Of a stretch of DNA of 64,000 bases, positions 49,792-57,957 are shown in pieces. The DNA comes from Pseudomonadota bacterium (lineage in GTDB: Bacteria > Pseudomonadota > Alphaproteobacteria > Sphingomonadales > Sphingomonadaceae). The position numbers and the translations under genes are program-made. The stretch is from assembly GCA_023400405.1 (NCBI GenBank), contig JAEXFD010000055.1, positions 1 to 64,000 of the forward strand. Direction: 5' to 3'. The notes under the pieces are model-generated. The model saw only the letters and a list, made by a program, of their open reading frames with translations, did no database searches and had not been told where the DNA came from. Numbering within the stretch: position 1 is the first letter of the stretch; each line of letters starts with the position of its first letter.

Positions 49792-51483
49792 ATGAGTAAT
49801 CCCGAACAGATCTGGCGCAGCGGCTATCGGCATCCCGGGGAATGGGACACGGCCTTTCCTCCCAAATCGATGGCCGAGCTGTTCGAGGCAAGCGCCACCG
49901 CGCATCCCGATGCGCCGCTGCTCGATTTCCTCGGCCGGCATTACAGCTATGGCGAGACGCTGGACGGCGCCAACCGCGTTGCCTGCGGGCTCGCCGCGCT
50001 CGGCTATGGCAAGGGCGATCGGATCGGCCTCTTCCTGCCCAACGTGCCCCACTACGTCGCCGCTTATTACGGCATCCTCAAGCTGGGCGCGACGGTCGTC
50101 AATTTCTCGCCGCTCTACACGGTCGATGAGCTCGCCGCGCAGGTCGAGGATTCGGGCACCAGGCTGCTCTTCACCATCTCCGCATCGGCGCTGTTGCCCA
50201 CCGCGCTCAAGGTGCTCGACCAGAGCGGGCTCGAGCGGCTGGTGGTCGGATCGGTGGCCGGCGCGCTGCCCGCGGCCAAGTCGCTCTTCTACCGGCTGTT
50301 CCGCGGCAGCGAAGTCACGCCGCGGCCCGACGACCCTCGGATCATGGCCTTCTCCGCGCTGATCCACAATGACGGCGCCTGCGCCACCGCGCCGATCGAT
50401 CCCGACAACGACCTCGCGCTCATCCAATATACCGGCGGCACCACCGGCACGCCCAAGGGCGCGATGCTGACCCACCAGAATCTTTCGGCGAATGCCCGCC
50501 AGGTCGCGCGGCTCGATCCGGAGATGGGCCAGGTCAAGGACAAGATCCTGGGCGTGCTGCCCTTCTTCCACGTCTTCGCCAATACCTGCGTGCTCAATCG
50601 CACGGTGGTGACCGGGGGCGAGATCGTGATGCTGCCGCGCTTCAACGCCAAGCAGGCGCTCGCCGAGCTGCGTCGCACCCGGCCGCGCGCGATGCCCGGC
50701 GTGCCGACCATGTACCAGGCGCTGCTCGATGCGCCGGGCATGAAGCCGTCGGACTTCTCGTCGCTGCGCTTCTGCATCTCGGGCGGCGCCCCCCTTCCCG
50801 CCCAGCTCAAGGAGGAATGGGAACGCGTCACCGGCGCGCGCGTGATCGAGGGCTATGGCCTGTCAGAAAGCTCGGGCGTGGTCTCGGCCAATCCCTATAC
50901 CGGGCTCAATAAGCCCGGCACGATCGGCCAGCCGATCCAGGGCACGCGCGTGCGCCTGGTCGACAAGGAAGACCCGAGCCGTCCGCCGCCCGAGGGCGAG
51001 CCGGGCGAGATCGTCGTCCACGGCCCGCAGATCATGCGCGGCTATTGGCAGCGCCCCGATGCGGATGGCGGCGTGTTCGCGACCGTGGACCGCGAGCCGC
51101 ACTGGCTGCGCACCGGCGATGTCGGGCTGATCGACGAAGACGGCTATATCCAGATCGTCGATCGGCTGAAGGACATGATCGCGGTGGGCGGCTTCAAGGT
51201 CTTCCCCAGCCAGATCGAGCATGTCCTCTACCAGCATCCCGCGGTGAAGGAGGCCCTCGTGATCGGCCTGCCCGACGCCTATCACGGCGAGCTGCCGCAC
51301 GCCTATGTCACGCTCAACGACGGCGCGACGGCCAGCGGCCCGGAAATCTGCGCCTGGCTCAACGGCAAGCTCGGCAAGCACGAGCGCGTGAGCGAAGTGG
51401 TGGTGCGCGACAGCCTGCCCAAGACGATGATCGGCAAATTGAGCCGCAAGGACCTGATCGCCGAGGTCAGTCGCCAGGGGTGA
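49792..51483 (+). CDS. Long-chain fatty acid / dicarboxylate CoA ligase
   Basis: The 563-aa product is an AMP-forming acyl-CoA synthetase: P-loop IQYTGGTTGTPKGAMLTH, EGYGLSESSGV, WLRTGDVG and the C-terminal DRLKDMIAVGGFKVFPS, PKTMIGKLSRKDL. It activates a carboxylic acid with ATP and CoA; FadD and PimA relatives share these features, so either fatty acids or dicarboxylates may be substrates. The start at 49792 (MSNPEQIWRSGY) follows a weak ribosome site. It does not overlap its neighbours. Confidence 0.9.
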   Translation: MSNPEQIWRSGYRHPGEWDTAFPPKSMAELFEASATAHPDAPLLDFLGRHYSYGETLDGANRVACGLAALGYGKGDRIGLFLPNVPHYVAAYYGILKLGATVVNFSPLYTVDELAAQVEDSGTRLLFTISASALLPTALKVLDQSGLERLVVGSVAGALPAAKSLFYRLFRGSEVTPRPDDPRIMAFSALIHNDGACATAPIDPDNDLALIQYTGGTTGTPKGAMLTHQNLSANARQVARLDPEMGQVKDKILGVLPFFHVFANTCVLNRTVVTGGEIVMLPRFNAKQALAELRRTRPRAMPGVPTMYQALLDAPGMKPSDFSSLRFCISGGAPLPAQLKEEWERVTGARVIEGYGLSESSGVVSANPYTGLNKPGTIGQPIQGTRVRLVDKEDPSRPPPEGEPGEIVVHGPQIMRGYWQRPDADGGVFATVDREPHWLRTGDVGLIDEDGYIQIVDRLKDMIAVGGFKVFPSQIEHVLYQHPAVKEALVIGLPDAYHGELPHAYVTLNDGATASGPEICAWLNGKLGKHERVSEVVVRDSLPKTMIGKLSRKDLIAEVSRQG

Positions 51484-51496
51484 GCGGCCTTCCGTC

Positions 51497-51569
51497 GCCC
51501 CAGCGAAAGCTGGGGCCTCCCGCCACTAGCCGAAAGCCCGTGGGGAGAGATGCCAGCCTCCGCTGGCAT
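51497..51569. repeat. Two short hairpins between convergent genes
   Basis: GCCCCAGCGAAAGCTGGGGC (51497-51516) and ATGCCAGCCTCCGCTGGCAT (51550-51569) are simple hairpins filling the 99-bp gap between the acyl-CoA ligase and the aldehyde dehydrogenase. They resemble REP-like elements and may act as a shared transcription barrier. Confidence 0.65.
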
Positions 51570-51582
51570 GACGTGGAGGGGC

Positions 51583-52965
51583 TCAATCCCCCGGCGTCAC
51601 GTCCTTCGCATACATCACAGCCTTGAGATTCATGAACTCGTGCAGCCCCCAGGGCCCGAGCTCGCGGCCATGGCCGGAGAGCTTCACGCCGCCGAATGGC
51701 GCCTCGGGGGTCGAAGCGAGCAGCGAATTGACCGCAGTCATGCCCGATTGGATGTCGCGCGCGAACCGCTCGATCTCGCCCTCGTCCGCGCTCCACACCG
51801 ACGAGCCGAGCCCATAGGGCACGTCGTTGGCAAGCGCGATCGCCGCCTCGATGTCCGGCACCTTGTAGACTGCCGCGACCGGCCCGAAAATCTCCTCCTT
51901 GGCGATATCGCTCTCCGGATCGAGGTCGGTAAGCACGCCCGGCGTCATCCAGGCGCCGTCGCGATCGATCTTCTCGGCGCCCAGCCGCAGCGTCGCGCCG
52001 GCAGCCTTGGCGCGCTCGACCTGCTCGAGCACGGTATCGCGCTGCGCAACGCTCGATAGCGGTCCCATGCCGGTTTCCTTCTCCAGCGGATCGCCGATCT
52101 TCACTGCCTTCATCCCGGCCTCGAACCGCTCAAGGAAGGCATCGTAGATGTCGGCATGGACGATCATCCGCTTGGCGCAGATGCAGCTCTGCCCGGCATT
52201 CTGGACGCGGGCGGTAACGGCGGTCTTCGCGGCCTTGTCGAGATCGGCCGAGGGCATGACGATGAACGGGTCCGAGCCCCCCAGTTCGAGCACCACCTTC
52301 TTGAGCGCACGCCCGGCGGCCTGCGCGACCTTGGCCCCCGCCCCTTCGCTGCCGGTGAGCGTCACCGCCACCACGCGCTTGTCGGCGATCAGGTCGGAAA
52401 CCTTGTCGGACTTGATCGGCAAGTTCTGGAACAGCCCGTCCGGCGCCCCCGCCGCGCTAGCCAGCTGCTGCATCAACGCACCACAGCCCTGCACCGAGGA
52501 GGCGTGTTTCAGCAGCCCGACATTGCCGGCCATGATCGTCGGCGCGAGGAAGCGGACGACCTGCCAATAGGGGAAGTTCCACGGCATGATCGCGAGCACC
52601 GGCCCGAGCGGCAGCCAGCGCGCCTCGGCGCGGCCGCCCGCGGTCGAGACGGTGACGGGCTCGAGATAGGAGGGGCCCTTGTCGGCATAATGGCGGAAGC
52701 CCGAAATGCATTTCTCGACTTCGGCGATCGCGCCGGTGATCGTCTTGCCCATTTCGCGCACCGCAGTTTCGGCAAGATGCTGCTTGTTGGCCTCCCACTG
52801 GTCGGCGATCGCGCTCAGAAGCGCGGTGCGCTGTTCGTAGCTGCTGTTGCGCCAGGCCTTGAAGGCGCTGTCCGCCCGGGCGAGCGCCAGTTCGATGCCG
52901 TCGGCGTCGAGTTCCTCATAATCGGCGATCTTCTCGCCGGTGGCCGGATTGACGGTCTCGATCAT
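51583..52965 (-). CDS. NAD(P)-dependent succinate-semialdehyde dehydrogenase-like
   Basis: The 460-aa product is a complete aldehyde dehydrogenase with MPWNFPYWQVVRF, general base E227 in VLELGGSDPF and nucleophile C261 in NAGQSCICAKR, then EEIFGPVAAVY. It is nearest to the succinate-semialdehyde dehydrogenase (Sad/GabD) group, but the CIC at the active site and overall similarity would also fit related aldehydes. Starting at 52965 (MIETVNPATGEKI) matches the family. It is divergent from xseB across 85 bp. Confidence 0.88.
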   Translation of the reverse strand: MIETVNPATGEKIADYEELDADGIELALARADSAFKAWRNSSYEQRTALLSAIADQWEANKQHLAETAVREMGKTITGAIAEVEKCISGFRHYADKGPSYLEPVTVSTAGGRAEARWLPLGPVLAIMPWNFPYWQVVRFLAPTIMAGNVGLLKHASSVQGCGALMQQLASAAGAPDGLFQNLPIKSDKVSDLIADKRVVAVTLTGSEGAGAKVAQAAGRALKKVVLELGGSDPFIVMPSADLDKAAKTAVTARVQNAGQSCICAKRMIVHADIYDAFLERFEAGMKAVKIGDPLEKETGMGPLSSVAQRDTVLEQVERAKAAGATLRLGAEKIDRDGAWMTPGVLTDLDPESDIAKEEIFGPVAAVYKVPDIEAAIALANDVPYGLGSSVWSADEGEIERFARDIQSGMTAVNSLLASTPEAPFGGVKLSGHGRELGPWGLHEFMNLKAVMYAKDVTPGD

Positions 52966-53050
52966 CGCGCGCGCTCCTTTTCGTCCGGCCCCAACATGTG
53001 GCGCGCCTGCCCGGTTGCAATCCCCCGGCCGACTGCCGCATAGCGCGTGC

Positions 53051-53296
53051 ATGGAAACCCAAGCGGACATCGCCGCGCTTTCGTTCGAGGAAGCGCTCAA
53101 GGAGCTCGAACGCATCGTCGCGCGTCTCGAAAGCGGCGAGGCGCAGCTCCAGGAAGCGATCGACCTGTACGAGCGCGGCGACCAGCTGCGCCGGCAATGC
53201 GCCGCGCGCCTCGATTCGGCCCAGGCGCGGATCGAGGCGATCCGTACCGATGCCGAGGGCCGCGCCACCGGTACCACGCCGTTCGCGGCGGGCTGA
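53051..53296 (+). CDS. xseB: Exodeoxyribonuclease VII small subunit
   Basis: The 81-aa product matches XseB: ALSFEEALKELERIVARLES, GEAQLQEAIDLYERGDQLR. It forms helices that wrap the XseA large subunit. The start is the ATG of METQADIAAL. It is followed by ispA after a 10-bp gap, the common xseB-ispA arrangement; dxs, often next, is not in this window. Confidence 0.95.
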   Translation: METQADIAALSFEEALKELERIVARLESGEAQLQEAIDLYERGDQLRRQCAARLDSAQARIEAIRTDAEGRATGTTPFAAG

Positions 53297-53306
53297 GGGG
53301 CGCGGG

Positions 53307-54206
53307 GTGTCGCACGTCTCGATGAGCCTGCAGGCGGCGCTGCGCCAGGTCTCGGCCGAGATGGATCGGCAGTTCGACCTGCTGCTCCCGATCCCCGACG
53401 ATCCGCGCCAGGACCTGTACCGGGCGATGCGCCACGCGACGATCGGCGGCGGCAAGCGGCTGCGCCCGCTGCTCGTCTTCGCAACCGCCAATCTGTTCGG
53501 CGTCGACAAGACCTGCATCGCCCGCGCGGCGCTCGCGCTCGAATGCATCCATGTCTATTCGCTGATCCACGACGATCTGCCGGCGATGGACGATGACGAC
53601 CTGCGCCGCGGCAAGCCCACCGTCCACAAGGCGTTCGACGAAGCGACCGCGATCCTGGCGGGTGATTGCCTGCACGCGCTCGCCTTCGAAGTGCTGGCCG
53701 GCGAGGCGACGCATCCCGATCCGTTCGTGCGGATCGAGCTGGTCGGCGCGCTCGCCCATGCCGCGGGTCCCGCCGGGATGGCCGGCGGACAGATGATGGA
53801 CCTCGAAGCGGAGAAATCGAGCTTCGACCTGCCGACCGTCACCCGGCTCCAGGCGATGAAGACCGGTGCGCTGATCTCCTGCGCGGTCGAATGCGGCGCG
53901 ATCCTCGGCCGCGTGCCGGCGGAAGGCCGCACGGGCCTGCGCGGCTATGCCCGCGACATGGGCCTCGCCTTCCAGATCGCCGACGACATCCTCGATGCCG
54001 AGGGCGACGAGGCGCTGGCGGGCAAGAAGCTGCGCAAGGACGGCGCGGCGGGCAAGGAGACCTTCCTCTCGCTGCTCGGCCTCGATCGCGCGCGCGAACA
54101 GGCGCAGATGCTGGTCGAGCAGGCGGTCACCCATCTCGGCTCTTATGGCGCCGAAGCCGAGCTGCTCCGCGACATCGCCCGCTACACCCTCGAACGCGAC
54201 CGCTGA
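53307..54206 (+). CDS. ispA: Farnesyl/geranylgeranyl diphosphate synthase
   Basis: The 299-aa product has the first Asp-rich motif DDLPAMDDDDLRRG (from residue 89), the GGGKRLRP substrate site, the second motif IADDILDAEGD and KDGAAGKETFLSLLG. Its bacterial first Asp motif with four residues between the Asp groups fits farnesyl diphosphate synthase. GTG at 53307, seven bases after GAGGGG, is chosen over the ATG at 53322, which lacks a ribosome site. It makes the C15 precursor for ubiquinone, hopanoids and carotenoids. Confidence 0.93.
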   Translation: MSHVSMSLQAALRQVSAEMDRQFDLLLPIPDDPRQDLYRAMRHATIGGGKRLRPLLVFATANLFGVDKTCIARAALALECIHVYSLIHDDLPAMDDDDLRRGKPTVHKAFDEATAILAGDCLHALAFEVLAGEATHPDPFVRIELVGALAHAAGPAGMAGGQMMDLEAEKSSFDLPTVTRLQAMKTGALISCAVECGAILGRVPAEGRTGLRGYARDMGLAFQIADDILDAEGDEALAGKKLRKDGAAGKETFLSLLGLDRAREQAQMLVEQAVTHLGSYGAEAELLRDIARYTLERDR

Positions 54207-54248
54207 GCGGGCGCCGCGTTATTGGGCAGTCCTGCCGTCGAAGTAATC

Positions 54249-54334
54249 CGTTCGCCCTGAGCTTGTCGAAGGGCGGCCCTTCTCCTTGAAGCCTGTCGAA
54301 ACAGAACGGCCCTTCGACAAGCTCAGGGCGAACG
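54249..54334. repeat. 26-bp perfect inverted repeat
   Basis: CGTTCGCCCTGAGCTTGTCG... (54249-54274) and its exact reverse complement (54309-54334) flank a 34-base centre that contains a further copy-like fragment (CCTGTCGAA). The sequence TGAGCTTGTCGAAGGGC is a familiar dispersed intergenic repeat in sphingomonad genomes. It lies between the ends of convergent genes ispA and the orphan at 54341. Confidence 0.85.
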
Positions 54335-54340
54335 AGAATC

Positions 54341-55192
54341 CTAAATCGAGTCGACCACCGCGATCCGCACCCGAAATCCCGTCGGATTGCCGCCGCTGCG
54401 CACCACGCTGCCCGACGCCGTGTAGGACCGGCTCTCGTCGAGCCCCTTCAGCGCCGTCTCGCTCTCGACCACCGGCAGCAGCACGCCCTGCATCCCCGCG
54501 GGCCGGGCATACCATTCGCGGCCCAGCCGGATCAGCCGCGCATCCGCCTCCGCCACGGCCTTGGGGCCCGTGCCGGTAAGCCGCGGCACCGCCGACTCGT
54601 CGTCGTCCTGCACCGGGTCATTCACCCCGCGCTTGCGGCCGAGCACTTCCCCCGCCTGCCACTGGCGCAGCAGTGCCTCGTCCACCGGCGCCGCCAGGAA
54701 GCCGCCGCCGCCGCGCACCCGCCGCGGCGCGTCGAACAGCCGGTCGATCCGCTCGGCCTGCACCGCCTCGATATAGATGATCGTGTTGTTGTCGCCCTTC
54801 ACATAGAGCTTCGCATGCTCGGCCTGCTTGCGCACGATCGGCGCCGCGAGCGAGACGAGGAAGCTGCGTACCGAGGCCGAGATCGCCCCGCTCCCGCCGC
54901 CTGCATTCATCACCGTCTCGATCGCCACCGCCACGGTCTGCAGGAAATTGCCGAGCAGCGCGCGCTGGTCATAGAGGTCGAGCAGCGTCTTGCCGAGATC
55001 GAACCAGGCATGGAGGCTGGCGATCTCGACGCGGACCAGTTCGAGCCCATAGCGGTCGCGCCCGACCCGCGTCTCCTGCGCAAAGGCATTGGCCAGCCGC
55101 TCGATCGCGGTGCCCGACGTGCGCGCGTCGGCGCCGTCATAATAGCCGATCTCGAGCACCAGGATCGCGTTGTCGCGCACGTCTTCGGCCAT
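54341..55192 (-). CDS. Conserved-looking orphan protein of unknown function
   Basis: The 283-aa product has no signal peptide and no clear enzyme motif. Visible regions are an N-terminal alpha/beta part (NAILVLEIGYYDGADARTSG), a helical middle with a weakly hydrophobic segment (SFLVSLAAPIVRKQAEHA), the stretch YVKGDNNTIIYIEAVQAERI, and a basic Gly/Pro-rich C-terminus. GDNNT-type motifs occur in some defence and polymorphic-toxin proteins, but that is a weak hint. The start at 55192 (MAEDVRDNAILVL) is plausible. It is transcribed away from coaD. Confidence 0.7.
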   Translation of the reverse strand: MAEDVRDNAILVLEIGYYDGADARTSGTAIERLANAFAQETRVGRDRYGLELVRVEIASLHAWFDLGKTLLDLYDQRALLGNFLQTVAVAIETVMNAGGGSGAISASVRSFLVSLAAPIVRKQAEHAKLYVKGDNNTIIYIEAVQAERIDRLFDAPRRVRGGGGFLAAPVDEALLRQWQAGEVLGRKRGVNDPVQDDDESAVPRLTGTGPKAVAEADARLIRLGREWYARPAGMQGVLLPVVESETALKGLDESRSYTASGSVVRSGGNPTGFRVRIAVVDSI

Positions 55193-55302
55193 GCCTCTCC
55201 CTCTTGGGCCAAGGCTGGCGCAAAGCGAGCGCCCCCGCAAGCGCGCTTGACTTGCCTTCGCAGGCGCAGCACGTCGGGGCGTTTCGTGGAGAGGCAGCGC
55301 GC

Positions 55303-55812
55303 ATGACCACCCGCACCGGGGTCTATCCCGGCACCTTCGATCCGATCACGCTCGGCCATATGGACATCATCCGCCGCGGCGCAAAGCTGGTCGATCGGCT
55401 GGTGATCGGCGTCACCACCAATCCGTCCAAGAACCCGATGTTCACCGTCGAGGAGCGGATGGCGATGGTGAAGCGCGAAGTCGCGGGAATCGCCGGCGAG
55501 ATCCATGTCGTCAGCTTCGATTCGCTGCTGATGGATTTTGCCGAACGCGAGGGCGCCAGCATGATCGTGCGCGGCCTGCGCGCCGTCGCCGACTTCGAGT
55601 ATGAATATCAGATGGCGGGGATGAACCAGCAGATCAACGATCGGATCGAGACGGTCTTCCTGATGGCCGACGTCTCGCTCCAGCCGATCGCCAGCCGGCT
55701 GGTCAAGGAAATCGCACTCTACGGCGGCGCGATCCGCAAGTTCGTCTCCCCCGCCGTCGAGGCCGAAGTCGCGGCGCGGGTCGAGGCGCTTGGCCGCAAA
55801 GGGAGTGGCTGA
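55303..55812 (+). CDS. coaD: Phosphopantetheine adenylyltransferase
   Basis: The 169-aa product has the nucleotide-binding start TGVYPGTFDPITLGHMDIIR (HxGH type) and the second motif ISRL-like QPIASRLVKEIALYGG. It makes dephospho-CoA from phosphopantetheine and ATP, the fourth step of CoA synthesis. The ATG follows GGAGAGG. It leads the coaD-PPIase-queA group. Confidence 0.97.
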   Translation: MTTRTGVYPGTFDPITLGHMDIIRRGAKLVDRLVIGVTTNPSKNPMFTVEERMAMVKREVAGIAGEIHVVSFDSLLMDFAEREGASMIVRGLRAVADFEYEYQMAGMNQQINDRIETVFLMADVSLQPIASRLVKEIALYGGAIRKFVSPAVEAEVAARVEALGRKGSG

Positions 55813-55865
55813 ACGCCACCGATTGGGCTAGATGAGGCCCCGCAGGGGATTGAGTGGGGAAGTTG

Positions 55866-56609
55866 ATGCGTTTCGTTGCCGCCCTGGCCGCTTCGGCCAT
55901 GATGATGTTTGCCGCGCCGGCCTTTGCCCAGGCCGGACCGCCCAAGGAAAAGGTCACTGCCGAGCCGCTCAAGGGCGTCGAGGCCGACAAGGCGCTCGTG
56001 TTCGCGCTGCCGGCGATGCTCCCGCCCGATCCCGCCAATACCTGGGTGCTCGACCTGTCGACCGGCGGCCGCGTGCTGATCCGGATGCGCCCCGATGCCG
56101 CGCCCAAGATGGTCGAGCAGGTCAAGACGCTCACTCGCCGCCATTTCTATGACGGGCTGACCTTCCACCGCGTGCTCGACGACCCCTACAACATGGCGCA
56201 GGGCGGCGATCCCAAGGGCGACGGCACCGGCGATTCGGACCTGCCCAACGTGCCCGCCGAGTTCAGCAACCTGCCGCATGTCCGCGGCACGGTCTCCGCC
56301 GCCCGCCGCGGCGCGCCCGAGAACGCGACGCCCGAGCAGGTCACCGCCGCCGAGAACAGCGCCAACAGCCAGTTCTTCATCATGATGGCGCCGAAGCTCG
56401 CCTTCGATCACGATTACACCGTGTTCGGCCGCGTCGTCTCGGGCATGGAATGGGTCGATCGGATCGAGCGCGGCGAGCCGCCCGCCAACCCTACCCGCAT
56501 CCTCCACGCCTATATCGAATCGGACAATCCCCCGCCCTATTCGAACACGCCGCCGACGGTGCCCGCCGCCGCGCCCGCGCTCGTGCCGACGGGCCCCGCG
56601 CCCAAATAA
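55866..56609 (+). CDS. Exported cyclophilin-type peptidyl-prolyl isomerase
   Basis: The 247-aa product has a signal peptide (FVAALAASAMMMFAAPAFAQ) and a cyclophilin domain: FYDGLTFHRVLDDPYNMAQG, GTVSAARRGAPEN, NSANSQFFIMMAPK and TVFGRVVSGMEWVDRIERGE. It assists folding of periplasmic proteins. The ATG at 55866 (MRFVAAL) is preferred over the GTG four codons upstream because GGGGA lies before it. A proline-rich tail ends the protein. Confidence 0.92.
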   Translation: MRFVAALAASAMMMFAAPAFAQAGPPKEKVTAEPLKGVEADKALVFALPAMLPPDPANTWVLDLSTGGRVLIRMRPDAAPKMVEQVKTLTRRHFYDGLTFHRVLDDPYNMAQGGDPKGDGTGDSDLPNVPAEFSNLPHVRGTVSAARRGAPENATPEQVTAAENSANSQFFIMMAPKLAFDHDYTVFGRVVSGMEWVDRIERGEPPANPTRILHAYIESDNPPPYSNTPPTVPAAAPALVPTGPAPK

Positions 56610-56610
56610 G

Positions 56611-57636
56611 GTGGACGTCGATCTTTTCGATTTCGAGCTGCCGAACGACCGGATCGCGCTGAGGCCAGCGGCCCCGCGCGACTCGGCGCGGCTGCTCGTG
56701 CTCGACGGCGCGGAAACGCGCGATCGCCATGTCCGCGACTTGGCCCGCGAACTGCGCGCCGGCGATTGCCTGGTGTTCAACGATACCCGCGTGATCCCCG
56801 CCCAGCTCGAAGGGACGCGTGGCGAAGCGCGGATCGGCGCGACGCTGCACAAGCGCGAGGGCCCGCGGCGCTGGCGCGCCTTTGTCCGCAACGCCAAGCG
56901 GCTGCACGACGGCGACGCCATCGATTTCGGTGCCGGCGTCATCGCTACCGCGTCCGATCGCGCCGAGGATGGCAGCTTCGCGCTCGACTTTGCCGGCGAC
57001 GAGCCGGTCGAGCTGCTGCTCGAGCGCTGCGGCCGGATGCCGCTGCCCCCCTATATCGCCTCGAAGCGCCCGACCGACGCGCGCGACGCCGAGGATTACC
57101 AGACGATGTTTGCCGCCGAGCCCGGCGCCGTCGCGGCGCCGACTGCGGCGCTGCACTTCACGCCCGCCCTGCTCGCGGCACTCGACGCCGCCGGCATCGG
57201 CCACACGACGCTGACGCTCCATGTCGGCGCGGGCACCTTCCTGCCCGTCAAGGCGGAGGACACCGAAGACCACAAGATGCACGCCGAATGGGGCCGCATC
57301 GATGCCGCGACTGCCGATCGCCTCAACGCCGTGCGCCGGGGCGGCGGCCGGGTCATCGCGGTCGGCACCACCAGCCTGCGCCTGATCGAAAGCGCCGCAG
57401 CCGAGGATGGCACGATCCGCCCGTTCGAAGGCGACACCGCGATCTTCATCACGCCCGGCTATCGCTTCAAGGGCATCGACGGCCTGATCACCAACTTCCA
57501 CTTGCCGCGCTCGACACTGTTCATGCTGGTCTCCGCGCTGATAGGGCTGGAGCGGATGCAGGCGGCCTATGCCCACGCCATCGCGAACGGATATCGCTTC
57601 TACAGCTATGGCGACGCCTCGCTACTGCTGCCCTGA
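56611..57636 (+). CDS. queA: tRNA preQ1(34) S-adenosylmethionine ribosyltransferase-isomerase
   Basis: The 341-aa product is a full QueA: LFDFELPNDRIALRPA, DCLVFNDTRVIPAQL, PLPPYIASKRP, EDYQTMFA, TLHVGAGTFLPVKAEDTEDH and LITNFHLPRSTLFMLVSALI. It adds the ribosyl-derived epoxycyclopentanediol to preQ1 in tRNA, a step of queuosine synthesis. A GTG at 56611, one base after the isomerase stop, is the start. In relatives tgt often follows; here an AT-rich gap and a TonB receptor follow instead. Confidence 0.96.
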   Translation: MDVDLFDFELPNDRIALRPAAPRDSARLLVLDGAETRDRHVRDLARELRAGDCLVFNDTRVIPAQLEGTRGEARIGATLHKREGPRRWRAFVRNAKRLHDGDAIDFGAGVIATASDRAEDGSFALDFAGDEPVELLLERCGRMPLPPYIASKRPTDARDAEDYQTMFAAEPGAVAAPTAALHFTPALLAALDAAGIGHTTLTLHVGAGTFLPVKAEDTEDHKMHAEWGRIDAATADRLNAVRRGGGRVIAVGTTSLRLIESAAAEDGTIRPFEGDTAIFITPGYRFKGIDGLITNFHLPRSTLFMLVSALIGLERMQAAYAHAIANGYRFYSYGDASLLLP

Positions 57637-57957
57637 AGACTGGCGGGATCACGCCCCGCTCAGAGCACCAACCTCGGCACCTCCCTCTACAAGCGCAATA
57701 TACATTTACGCGACCAGCATCGAAATCAATATTTTCAATGCTATATGACAGTATCAAGTCCCCGCTTACGCGCGACCACGCTAAAGATATTGTTCGAGTG
57801 TTTGAACTTCAATTTTATCGATTTAGCATTTACCGCAATATGAACCGAAAATGAAACAGTAGCTACAGAACAACTACTTATAGTGTAATATTACTGCCAA
57901 CAACCAAGCTTAGGGCCCGGCCGATCAGGAATGAACCTGACTTCGGGGGACCCCTCA
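57637..57957. promoter_or_regulatory. AT-rich 320-bp leader of the TonB receptor
   Basis: Most of 57690-57905 is strikingly AT-rich compared with the rest of the window, with runs such as ATCAATATTTTCAATGCTAT and TTCAATTTTATCGATTTAGC. It contains two perfect palindromes, GTAGCTAC (57859-57866) and GTAATATTAC (57885-57894). I see no gene. It probably carries the receptor's promoter and regulator sites, or marks a past insertion. Confidence 0.6.
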
